The notes under the pieces: model-generated
Database searches by the model: none
What the model saw: only the letters and a program-made list of their open reading frames with translations
Told to the model about the DNA's origin: nothing
Position numbers and translations under genes: made by a program
Source of the DNA: an uncultured Roseateles sp.
GTDB taxonomy: Bacteria; Pseudomonadota; Gammaproteobacteria; Burkholderiales; Burkholderiaceae
Length of the DNA: 7,513 nucleotides
Assembly: GCA_946480605.1 (NCBI GenBank)
Contig: CAMLKW010000214.1
Coordinates: 1 to 7,513, forward strand
Reading direction: 5' to 3'
Part shown: positions 1-5,143 of the stretch, piece after piece
Layout of the letters: each line of letters opens with the position of its first letter
Numbering within the stretch: the first letter of the stretch is position 1

Positions 1-524
1 TGGAGCCGGACGGCCGCGGCCGCGTGCGCCTGGAGTACCGCATCCCGGCGCGCGGCCTGATCGGCTTCTCCAACGAGTTCCTGAACCTGACCCGCGGCTC
101 GGGCCTGATCTCGTCCATCTTCGACGGCTACGAGGCCCACAAGGGCGAGATCGGCGGCCGCAAGAACGGCGTGCTGATCTCCATGGACGACGGCGAGATC
201 TTCACCTACGCGCTGGGCAAGCTGGACGACCGCGGCCGCATGTTCGTGAGTGCCGGCGATCCGGTGTACGAGGGCATGATCATCGGCATCCACAGCCGCG
301 ACAACGACCTGGTGGTCAACGCCACGCGCACCAAGCAGCTCACCAACTTCCGCGTCAGCGGCAAGGAAGACGCGATCAAGATCACGCCGCCGATCGACCT
401 GACGCTGGAATACGGCGTGGACTTCATCGACGACGACGAACTGGTCGAGATCACGCCCAAGAGCGTGCGGGTGCGCAAGCGCTTCCTGACAGAGAACGAG
501 CGGAAGCGTGCAGCCCGCGCTTAA
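1..524 (+). CDS. typA: TypA/BipA ribosome-associated GTPase, C-terminal part (5' truncated by window)
   Basis: The reading frame is open from the window edge (first full codon at 3) to TAA at 522-524, giving 173 visible residues. TypA/BipA is a translational GTPase of the EF-G class that binds the ribosome and supports 50S assembly and growth under stress or cold. The GTPase and central domains lie upstream of the window. What is visible is the C-terminal part, with family signatures in order: YRIPARGLIGF, GEIGGRKNGVLIS, VYEGMIIGIHSR, KQLTNFR, then EYGVDFIDDDELVEITP and RKRFLTENERKR close to the end. The protein ends soon after that block, as family members do, so the C-terminus looks intact. 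The GTG at 24 is an internal valine codon and not a start. A terminator lies 106 nt after the stop. Identification is from recalled family sequence; I am very confident. Confidence 0.97.
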   Translation, partial: EPDGRGRVRLEYRIPARGLIGFSNEFLNLTRGSGLISSIFDGYEAHKGEIGGRKNGVLISMDDGEIFTYALGKLDDRGRMFVSAGDPVYEGMIIGIHSRDNDLVVNATRTKQLTNFRVSGKEDAIKITPPIDLTLEYGVDFIDDDELVEITPKSVRVRKRFLTENERKRAARA

Positions 525-529
525 GCGCG
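516..529. repeat. 14-bp perfect palindrome containing the typA stop codon
   Basis: CGCGCTTAAGCGCG is its own reverse complement. As RNA it would form a 5-bp stem with tetraloop UUAA, so the UAA stop codon (522-524) sits in the loop. Seen directly in the sequence; any function is unknown. Confidence 0.6.
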
Positions 530-552
530 AGCGACACGCTCCCACCCGTTCT

Positions 553-567
553 CCGCGCATGGCGCGG
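553..567. repeat. Small inverted repeat downstream of typA
   Basis: CCGCGC (553-558) and GCGCGG (562-567) form a 6-bp perfect stem with loop ATG. It is one of a chain of inverted repeats filling the typA-transporter gap. On its own it could easily be chance in GC-rich DNA. Confidence 0.4.
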
Positions 568-575
568 TTGAGCGT

Positions 576-609
576 TGGGCTCCCCCCAGCCCACCCTCCA
601 AGAGGGTGG
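576..609. repeat. Two overlapping, mutually exclusive inverted repeats (REP-like candidate)
   Basis: TGGGCT (576-581) pairs with AGCCCA (588-593) around a loop of six C. CCACCCTC (591-598) pairs with GAGGGTGG (602-609) around loop CAA. The two stems share bases 591-593, so only one can form fully at a time. Compact GC-rich overlapping hairpins of this kind resemble the short palindromic intergenic repeats that occur in many copies in some bacterial genomes. Copy number cannot be seen from one window, so the repeat-family assignment is inference. Confidence 0.45.
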
Positions 610-622
610 CTCTAGCTAGAGC
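609..622. repeat. 14-bp perfect palindrome with two CTAG tetramers
   Basis: GCTCTAGCTAGAGC is its own reverse complement and begins on the last base of the preceding hairpin. CTAG is usually scarce in proteobacterial genomes, so two copies here stand out. It could be an operator-like site, part of a repeat element, or chance. Confidence 0.45.
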
Positions 623-629
623 ATTGCCC

Positions 630-658
630 GCGCCCCGTTTACGGGGCGCTCTTCGTTT
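630..658 (+). terminator. Rho-independent terminator after typA
   Basis: GCGCCCCG (630-637) and CGGGGCGC (642-649) form a perfect 8-bp stem with loop TTTA, followed by the T-rich tract TCTTCGTTT (650-658). This should end typA transcription. The T-tract is interrupted by C and G, so some readthrough is plausible. The start codon of the next gene lies at 660, immediately after it. Confidence 0.8.
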
Positions 659-659
659 G

Positions 660-1532
660 ATGACGCACCGGTCTGCTGTCTTGCTGATGCTGCTGGTCAC
701 GCTGATGTGGAGTTCGGCGGGCGTGGTCACGCGGCATCTGGATGCGGCGCGGGGTTTCGAGATCACGTTCTGGCGCAGCGCGTTCAATGCGCTGGCGCTG
801 GTGGTCATCCTGGGCGTCATGCGGGGCAGGGCGCTGCTGGCGGCGATGCGCGGTGCCGCCGTCTGGGCCTCCGGCGTCTGCTGGGCCGTCATGTTCACGG
901 CCTTCATGGTGGCGCTGTCGTTGACGACGGTGGCCAACGTGCTGGTGACGATGTCGCTGTCGCCCCTGTTCACGGCTGTGTTCGCGTGGCTGTTCCTGAA
1001 GCGGCCGGTGCCGGGGCGCACCTGGACGGCCATCGTGGTGGCCGGCGCCGGCATCGCATGGATGTTCGCAGGCCAACTTGGCGGGCCTCTGGCCGGCGTC
1101 ATCGTCGCGTTGGGTGTGCCGCTGGCGGCGGCCACCAATTGGTGCCTGCTGCAGAAGGTGGGAGAGGGAGCTGGCACCGACATGCTGCCCGCCGTGCTGA
1201 TTGGCGCGCTACTGTCCGCCGCTGCGACGCTGCCGCTGGCCTGGCCGCTGCAGGCCGGCGTGCATGACCTGGGCCTGCTGGGCTTCCTGGGGCTGTTTCA
1301 GCTCGCCGTCCCCTGCCTGCTGGCCGTGCGCCTGGCGCGCGAACTGCCCAGCCACCAGATCGCGCTGCTGGGCCAGGCAGAAACCTTGCTCGGCGTGCTG
1401 TGGGCCTGGGCATTTGCGGGCGAACACCCAGGCAGCGCGGCCTTGATAGGCGGTAGCCTTGTGCTTGCTGCTTTGGTCGCCAACGAGGCTCTGGCGCCCC
1501 CTTCCGTCAAATCCGTCCTGAAGAACGCATGA
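660..1532 (+). CDS. EamA/DMT-superfamily membrane transporter
   Basis: This 290-residue protein has the drug/metabolite-transporter (EamA) architecture: two repeated five-helix halves, ten predicted membrane helices in all. By eye the helices lie near residues 5-27, 34-54, 66-90, 92-113, 121-140, 143-165, 175-197, 203-226, 233-255 and 258-277. Typical features are LMWSSAGVVTRH in helix 1, WRSAFNALAL in helix 2, SLSPLFTAVFAWLFLKR in helix 4 and AETLLGVLWAWAFAGE in helix 9. Family members export amino acids, nucleosides or other metabolites across the inner membrane; the substrate cannot be read from sequence. ATG at 660 is chosen because helix 1 begins right after it. The in-frame GTG at 606 would start inside hairpin DNA and add an unlikely Arg/Ala/Pro-rich leader. 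There is no clear Shine-Dalgarno sequence, and a terminator ends just before the start. The stop overlaps the next gene by ATGA, suggesting translational coupling. Confidence 0.9.
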   Translation: MTHRSAVLLMLLVTLMWSSAGVVTRHLDAARGFEITFWRSAFNALALVVILGVMRGRALLAAMRGAAVWASGVCWAVMFTAFMVALSLTTVANVLVTMSLSPLFTAVFAWLFLKRPVPGRTWTAIVVAGAGIAWMFAGQLGGPLAGVIVALGVPLAAATNWCLLQKVGEGAGTDMLPAVLIGALLSAAATLPLAWPLQAGVHDLGLLGFLGLFQLAVPCLLAVRLARELPSHQIALLGQAETLLGVLWAWAFAGEHPGSAALIGGSLVLAALVANEALAPPSVKSVLKNA

Positions 1533-2644
1533 ACGACCTGATCCCGCCCCTGGGTGCCGAAGGCCAGATCCTGGCCGAGGTCAATGGCTGCCTCGGCCTG
1601 ATCACGCTGAACCGTCCGCAGGCGTTGAACGCACTGTCGCTGGCGATGATCCGCGACATGGCGGCGCTGCTGAGTCACTGGGCCGCGCGGCCCGAGATCC
1701 AGGCGGTGGCCGTGCTGGGTTTGGGGCGGGAGGGCAAGGCGCCGGCCTTCTGCGCCGGCGGCGACATCCGCTTCTTCCACGAGGCAGCGCTGGCGGGCGA
1801 CCCGGCGCTGGACGATTTCTTCACCGAGGAATACCGCCTCAATCACCAGATCCACACCTACCCCAAGCCCTACATCGCACTGATGGACGGCATCGTCATG
1901 GGCGGTGGGATGGGCATCAGCCAGGGCGCCAAGCTGCGCGTGCTGACCGATCGTTCCAAGCTCGCCATGCCGGAGACCGGCATCGGCCTGTTTCCGGACG
2001 TGGGTGGCGGCTGGTTTCTGGGCCAGTGCCCCGGCCATGTGGGCGAGTGGCTGGCGTTGACCGGACAGACGATCGCCGCCGGTGACGCCATCGAGTGGGG
2101 GCTGGGCGACGTCTATGTCAGCGCCGGCAACTGGGATGACCTTGTCGCCGCGCTGCGCGGCAGCCCGCAGCCCAGCGCCGAACACGTGGTCGCCACCGTC
2201 ATGGAACGTGCCGACCTTGCACCCGCAGCCGACCCCAAAGCCATGGGCGAGCGCATCGACCGGCACTTCGGTCTGCCGAGCCTGGATGCCATCCTGCAGT
2301 CACTGGCGTCCGCCGATGACCACTGGGCCCGCGAGACCCACGCGACGCTGTTGAAGCGTTCTCCCACCATGCTGGCCGTCACGCTGGAGCTGGTGCGCCG
2401 CGGCCGCCGGCTCGGCCTGGCGGATGACCTGCGCTTGGAGCGCGACCTCGTGCATCACGCCTTCCACCTTCGCGGCGCGGCGCGCAGCGAGACGGTGGAG
2501 GGCATACGAGCGCTGGCGGTCGACAAGGATCACAGTCCTCGCTGGAACCCGGCCACCGTGGCCGATGTCGACGCTGCGGAAGTCGCCGCCTTCTTCGCCA
2601 GCCCGTGGGCGCCGCACGAGCATCCACTGCGCGCTTTGACGTGA
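1529..2644 (+). CDS. 3-hydroxyisobutyryl-CoA hydrolase-type enoyl-CoA hydratase/isomerase family protein
   Basis: The product is 371 residues, close to the size of HIBYL-CoA hydrolases and longer than a simple enoyl-CoA hydratase (about 260). HIBYL-CoA hydrolase removes CoA from 3-hydroxyisobutyryl-CoA in valine degradation. Crotonase-fold signatures seen are GLITLNRPQALNALS (23-37), FCAGGDIRF (74-82) and MGGGMGIS (124-131), the last two contributing to the oxyanion hole. The subfamily signature MPETGIGLFPDVGGGWF (147-163) carries E149 and D157, equivalent to the glutamate and aspartate expected at the active site. EEYRLNHQIHTYPKPYIALMDG (100-121) and the C-terminal VDKDHSPRWNPA are also typical of HIBCH. 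The start overlaps the transporter stop in an ATGA with only a weak GAAGA-like ribosome site, so translation probably depends on the upstream gene. A broader acyl-CoA hydrolase or hydratase activity cannot be excluded. Confidence 0.9.
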   Translation: MNDLIPPLGAEGQILAEVNGCLGLITLNRPQALNALSLAMIRDMAALLSHWAARPEIQAVAVLGLGREGKAPAFCAGGDIRFFHEAALAGDPALDDFFTEEYRLNHQIHTYPKPYIALMDGIVMGGGMGISQGAKLRVLTDRSKLAMPETGIGLFPDVGGGWFLGQCPGHVGEWLALTGQTIAAGDAIEWGLGDVYVSAGNWDDLVAALRGSPQPSAEHVVATVMERADLAPAADPKAMGERIDRHFGLPSLDAILQSLASADDHWARETHATLLKRSPTMLAVTLELVRRGRRLGLADDLRLERDLVHHAFHLRGAARSETVEGIRALAVDKDHSPRWNPATVADVDAAEVAAFFASPWAPHEHPLRALT

Positions 2645-2658
2645 TGCCGGACTGGATT

Positions 2659-2675
2659 CCGCCATCCCAGGGCGG
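2659..2675. other. Short hairpin between the hydrolase gene and truD
   Basis: CCGCC (2659-2663) and GGCGG (2671-2675) could form a 5-bp stem with a 7-nt loop in the 52-nt gap. There is no T-run, so I do not call it a terminator. Transcription may continue into truD. Confidence 0.25.
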
Positions 2676-2696
2676 TGCGGGCTAAGCTGCGCAGAG

Positions 2697-3719
2697 ATGA
2701 CTCAATACACGACCTTGCCGCCCTGGCCCAACGCCTATCCGGCCAGCGGCGCTTGCGCCACGCTGAAAGGCCTCAATGAGGATTTCATCGTGACCGAGCT
2801 GCCGCTGCAGCTGCCCTCTGGTGAGGGCGAACACCTCTGGCTGGACGTCGAGAAGAACGGTGCCAACACCGCCTTCGTCGCTCAGCAACTGGCCGATGCG
2901 GCCGGCGTGAACGAGTGGGACGTGGGCTATGCCGGTCTCAAGGATCGCTACGCCATCACCCGTCAGTGGTTCAGCATCTATCTGCCAAACGGCAAAGGCA
3001 AAGGTGAGACGCCCGACCTGACCCAGCTTCAGCACCCGGAATTCAAGGTGCTGAGCCAGAACCGCCATGTGAGAAAGCTGCGCCCCGGCGACCTGAAGGG
3101 CAACCGATTCCGCATCGTGCTGCGCGATGTGGTCGGCGACCGCGACGCCGTCGAGGCCAATCTGAAGGCCGTGGCGTTACACGGCGTCCCCAACTACTTC
3201 GGCGCCCAGCGTTTCGGCTTTGAGGGTGGCAACGTCGAGCAGGGCCGTGCCATGCTGGCGCGCGAAATCCGCGTGCGCAACCCGAAGAAGAAGGGCATCT
3301 ACCTGTCGGCGGTCCGCTCCTTCGTCTTCAATGAAGTGCTGGCCCTGCGTATCCAGCAGGGACTCTGGGGCAAGACCCTAGCCGGGGACGTGATGGACGA
3401 CGACGGCCGGCCCACCGGGCCACTCTGGGGGCGGGGCCGCGTGAGCAGCACTGATCAGGCGCAGGCGCTGGAGAACGGCGTGGCTGCATGCCACGCCACT
3501 TTGTGTGAAGGCATGGAGCACGTCGGCCTGGACCAGGAGCGCCGCGCTTTGGTAGCGAGTCCGGTGGACATGTCCTGGGACTGGCTGCAAGCCAATCAAC
3601 TGGTGCTCACGTTCTCCTTGCCTGCCGGGAACTACGCCACATCCGTTCTGAACGAAATCCTTCGTACCACGGAGCCTGACCGGCTCACGGAGAACAACGA
3701 GTCTGCGTCCGTCGGATGA
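2697..3719 (+). CDS. truD: tRNA pseudouridine(13) synthase TruD
   Basis: TruD isomerises U13 to pseudouridine in a subset of tRNAs (tRNA-Glu in E. coli). This 340-residue protein is close to the 349 of E. coli TruD. The core motif GYAGLKDRYAITRQWFS (77-93) contains the catalytic aspartate D83. Other family blocks are KLRPGDLKGNRFRI (127-140), PNYFGAQRFG (165-174), RSFVFNEVLALRI (207-219), GPLWGRG (241-247) and the C-terminal FSLPAGNYATSVLNEIL (306-322). A short polar tail of about 18 residues follows. ATG at 2697 is chosen because the N-terminus aligns naturally with the family block LKGLNEDFIVTELP. The ribosome site is weak (AGAG just upstream). In E. coli truD lies with surE and ispDF; here it stands alone between a catabolic gene and rplS. 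Its TGA stop overlaps an ATG in ATGA. Confidence 0.96.
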   Translation: MTQYTTLPPWPNAYPASGACATLKGLNEDFIVTELPLQLPSGEGEHLWLDVEKNGANTAFVAQQLADAAGVNEWDVGYAGLKDRYAITRQWFSIYLPNGKGKGETPDLTQLQHPEFKVLSQNRHVRKLRPGDLKGNRFRIVLRDVVGDRDAVEANLKAVALHGVPNYFGAQRFGFEGGNVEQGRAMLAREIRVRNPKKKGIYLSAVRSFVFNEVLALRIQQGLWGKTLAGDVMDDDGRPTGPLWGRGRVSSTDQAQALENGVAACHATLCEGMEHVGLDQERRALVASPVDMSWDWLQANQLVLTFSLPAGNYATSVLNEILRTTEPDRLTENNESASVG

Positions 3720-3802
3720 CGGGGCCACAGCTCGGTTTGAAGCGTGCAACCCGTGTCCAGGAAGACCATGTCCTGTACGGTCGCCATCCCGCCCTGGAAT
3801 GA
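3716..3802 (+). CDS. Possible 28-residue ORF overlapping the truD stop
   Basis: ATG at 3716-3718 overlaps the truD TGA (3717-3719) in ATGA and opens a 28-codon frame ending at TGA 3800-3802. The product begins MTGPQLGLKR, ends YGRHPALE and has no membrane segment. I do not recognise it. The ATGA junction would permit translational coupling, but an ORF this short is expected by chance, so this is only a candidate. Confidence 0.12.
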   Translation: MTGPQLGLKRATRVQEDHVLYGRHPALE

Positions 3803-3824
3803 CGGCGCTTCGGCGAGTCGGTGC

Positions 3825-3853
3825 TAGGCAAAACCTGCAAGCCAGGCTATACT
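3825..3853 (+). promoter_or_regulatory. Sigma70-type promoter for rplS
   Basis: TAGGCA (3825-3830, 4 of 6 to TTGACA) and TATACT (3848-3853, 5 of 6 to TATAAT) are separated by exactly 17 bp, the best promoter match I see in the window. Transcription would start near 3860, leaving a leader of about 90 nt before rplS. The -10 lies in a small inverted repeat GCTA-TAC-TAGC (3846-3856), and a CAGGCT direct repeat flanks it (3843-3848 and 3856-3861). Confidence 0.65.
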
Positions 3854-3865
3854 AGCAGGCTGTCC

Positions 3866-3939
3866 GATCCTCTGGCGATTCGAGTGGTGCTGTGATGCAG
3901 CGCTGCAAACATCCCGATAAATAGCGTCTCGCCAAGATC
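3866..3939 (+). promoter_or_regulatory. Foldable 5' leader of rplS
   Basis: A closing helix can form from GATC (3866-3869) with GATC (3936-3939) plus TGGCGA (3873-3878) with TCGCCA (3929-3934), separated by a small internal loop. Inside it, 3884-3892 can pair with 3898-3906 as a 9-bp stem with three G-U pairs and loop UGAUG. The helix ends four bases before the AGGAG ribosome site. Autoregulatory leaders are common for ribosomal-protein genes, so this is a plausible regulatory RNA, but I paired it by eye without energies or covariation. Confidence 0.35.
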
Positions 3940-3942
3940 CCT

Positions 3943-3947
3943 AGGAG
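3943..3947 (+). promoter_or_regulatory. Strong ribosome binding site of rplS
   Basis: AGGAG lies 5 nt before ATG 3953 and fixes the rplS start. It is the only strong Shine-Dalgarno sequence before any start codon in the window, in keeping with the high expression expected of a ribosomal protein. Confidence 0.9.
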
Positions 3948-3952
3948 TACAG

Positions 3953-4306
3953 ATGGACCTGATCCAAACCCTTGAGCAAGAAGAAATTGCTCGCCTGAAC
4001 AAGACCATCCCGGCCTTCGCCCCTGGCGACACCGTGATCGTCAGCGTGAACGTCGTTGAAGGCACCCGCAAGCGCGTGCAGGCCTACGAAGGTGTCGTCA
4101 TCGCCAAGCGCAACCGCGGCCTGAACAGCAGCTTCATCGTCCGCAAGATCTCCAGCGGCGAAGGCGTGGAGCGCACGTTTCAGCTGTACAGCCCGCTGAT
4201 CGCCTCGATCGAAGTCAAGCGCCGCGGCGACGTCCGTCGTGCCAAGCTGTACTACCTGCGTCAGCGCTCGGGCAAGTCGGCGCGTATCAAGGAAAAGCTC
4301 GCCTGA
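3953..4306 (+). CDS. rplS: 50S ribosomal protein L19
   Basis: The 117-residue product matches bacterial L19 (115 in E. coli) over its whole length. L19 sits at the 30S-50S interface of the ribosome. Recognisable blocks are [12 protein letters not shown] (19-30), [20 protein letters not shown] (34-53), [43 protein letters not shown] and the basic tail SARIKEKLA. The start is set by AGGAG five bases upstream. In most proteobacteria rplS is the last gene of rpsP-rimM-trmD-rplS. Here truD lies upstream and a separate promoter (3825-3853) serves rplS, so the operon appears split. A 9-bp hairpin spans the stop codon and a strong terminator follows at 4393-4432. Confidence 0.98.
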   Translation: MDLIQTLEQEEIARLNKTIPAFAPGDTVIVSVNVVEGTRKRVQAYEGVVIAKRNRGLNSSFIVRKISSGEGVERTFQLYSPLIASIEVKRRGDVRRAKLYYLRQRSGKSARIKEKLA

Positions 4307-4315
4307 GCGAGCTTT
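4294..4315 (+). other. 9-bp hairpin enclosing the rplS stop codon
   Basis: AAAGCTCGC (4294-4302) pairs perfectly with GCGAGCTTT (4307-4315). The loop is CTGA, so the TGA stop (4304-4306) is entirely in the tetraloop. The hairpin ends in three T but no longer T-run, so it is a weak terminator at best. It might instead act as an RNA stability element. Confidence 0.5.
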
Positions 4316-4338
4316 CGCCGAAGTTGATGGTGCCGGCA

Positions 4339-4386
4339 GAGGCGCCGTCAACACAGGCAAAGGCTGGCTTGATCAGCCGGCGCCTC
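4339..4386 (+). other. Structured element in the rplS-Nudix gap
   Basis: GAGGCGCCG (4339-4347) and CGGCGCCTC (4378-4386) form a perfect 9-bp helix enclosing 30 nt. GCTG (4363-4366) and CAGC (4374-4377) form an inner hairpin stacking on the outer helix's 3' arm. An alternative pairing, 4361-4370 with 4394-4402 (9 bp, U4365 bulged), would break the inner hairpin and take the 5' arm of the downstream terminator. This resembles an attenuator by geometry only. Confidence 0.35.
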
Positions 4387-4392
4387 ACCGCC

Positions 4393-4432
4393 AAAGCCGC
4401 CTGGAGCTACGCTCTCGGCGGCTTTTGTTTTT
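4393..4432 (+). terminator. Strong rho-independent terminator after rplS
   Basis: AAAGCCGCC (4393-4401) pairs with GGCGGCTTT (4417-4425). Inside, GAGC (4404-4407) pairs with GCTC (4411-4414) around loop TAC. The T-rich run TTTTGTTTTT (4423-4432) follows. It should end rplS transcription, yet the next start codon lies only 4 nt after the T-run. Confidence 0.88.
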
Positions 4433-4436
4433 GCGC

Positions 4437-5123
4437 ATGAAACGTCCCGCCATCACCCAGCCCCAGCTTGTGCCTGTCACGAGCATCGACAGCCATCTGC
4501 CGGCCGTTCCCGCTGGAGCATTGACGGCCGATGCCATCCGCGCGCAATTCGCGACACTTTCGACCTGGACGCCAGAGTTTGCCGGTGATGGCGGTCTATT
4601 TGGCGATCGCGAACCCGCGGGCGCCGCCGTCCTGGTGCCGCTGGTGCAGCGTGACGAAGGTCTGTCATTGCTGCTGACGCGCCGCACCGACCATCTGCGC
4701 GACCACGCGGGCCAGATCAGCTTTCCCGGTGGCCGCGTGGAGCCCGAGGACCACGACCCCGTCGCGACCGCGCTGCGCGAGACCGAGGAGGAGATCGGCC
4801 TGGCACGCCGGTACATCGACGTCATCGGCCAGTTGCCGGTCTACTCGACCGTGACGGCCTTCCAGGTCACGCCCGTCGTCGCCCTGATCGAGCCCGGCTT
4901 CACGCTGACGCTGGACGAGTTCGAGGTCGCCGAGGCCTTCGAGGTGCCGCTGGCCTTCCTGATGAACCCGGCCCATCACCGCCACCATCGTTTCGAGTTC
5001 GCGGGCAGTGAGCGGCGCTTCCTGTCCATGCCCTGGCAGGGGCCGGAGCGCGAGTACTTCATCTGGGGCGCCACGGCCGCGATGTTGCGCAACTTCTACC
5101 GATTGCTCAGCGACGCCCGATAG
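4437..5123 (+). CDS. Nudix hydrolase, CoA pyrophosphatase (NudL-like) type
   Basis: The 228-residue product belongs to the Nudix subfamily that cleaves coenzyme A to 3',5'-ADP and phosphopantetheine. The subfamily signature upstream of the Nudix box is clear: LLTRRTDHLRDHAG (79-92) followed by QISFPGG (93-99). The box runs GRVEPED, an 8-residue spacer, then RETEEEIGL (114-122), with the metal-binding glutamates E115, E117, E118 and E119. The aspartate at the first acidic position and the one-residue-longer spacer are as I recall E. coli NudL. FEVPLAFLMNPAHH and YFIWGATAAMLRNFYR near the C-terminus are also typical. ATG 4437 is chosen because the preceding frame runs through the rplS terminator. 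There is no Shine-Dalgarno sequence. A 20-nt gap leads to the CobD-like gene. Substrate assignment rests on subfamily motifs; other nucleoside-diphosphate substrates are possible. Confidence 0.9.
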   Translation: MKRPAITQPQLVPVTSIDSHLPAVPAGALTADAIRAQFATLSTWTPEFAGDGGLFGDREPAGAAVLVPLVQRDEGLSLLLTRRTDHLRDHAGQISFPGGRVEPEDHDPVATALRETEEEIGLARRYIDVIGQLPVYSTVTAFQVTPVVALIEPGFTLTLDEFEVAEAFEVPLAFLMNPAHHRHHRFEFAGSERRFLSMPWQGPEREYFIWGATAAMLRNFYRLLSDAR

Positions 5124-5135
5124 CCCCACTATCAT
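5119..5135 (+). promoter_or_regulatory. Possible -10 element and small hairpin before the CobD-like gene
   Basis: TATCAT (5130-5135) matches TATAAT at 5 of 6 positions, but I see no convincing -35 at 16-18 bp. Transcription from it would begin about 1-3 nt before ATG 5144, giving a nearly leaderless mRNA, and there is no Shine-Dalgarno sequence there. GATAG (5119-5123, containing the Nudix stop) and CTATC (5129-5133) form an overlapping 5-bp inverted repeat. Confidence 0.25.
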
Positions 5136-5143
5136 CCCGGCCC

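Noticed and set aside
606..659. GTG 606 as the start of the transporter
   Set aside because: It lies inside an inverted repeat and the extension would run through the terminator hairpin. The added residues are not membrane-like or family-like.
1298..2266. 322-codon open frame on the minus strand across the transporter and hydrolase genes
   Set aside because: It is an antisense shadow of two well-supported genes. Its Gln/Arg/Ala/Gly-rich composition, without domain motifs, is typical of the complement of GC-rich coding DNA.
2683..2688. TAAGCT as a -10 promoter element for truD
   Set aside because: It matches the consensus at only 3 of 6 positions and has no -35 partner at proper spacing.
3801..3819. 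Hairpin with TTCG loop as a truD terminator
   Set aside because: The core stem is only 3 bp (CGC/GCG) plus a distant GAC/GTC pairing, with no T-run. It is too weak to call.
4239..4436. N-terminal extension of the Nudix protein into rplS
   Set aside because: The extra codons overlap rplS in another frame and run through the strong terminator. The family-like sequence begins at ATG 4437.
5100..5143. Cobalamin riboswitch before the cobalamin genes
   Set aside because: The gap before the CobD-like gene is 20 nt, and I see no B12-box-like sequence there or in the rplS-Nudix gap. There is no room for the conserved fold.
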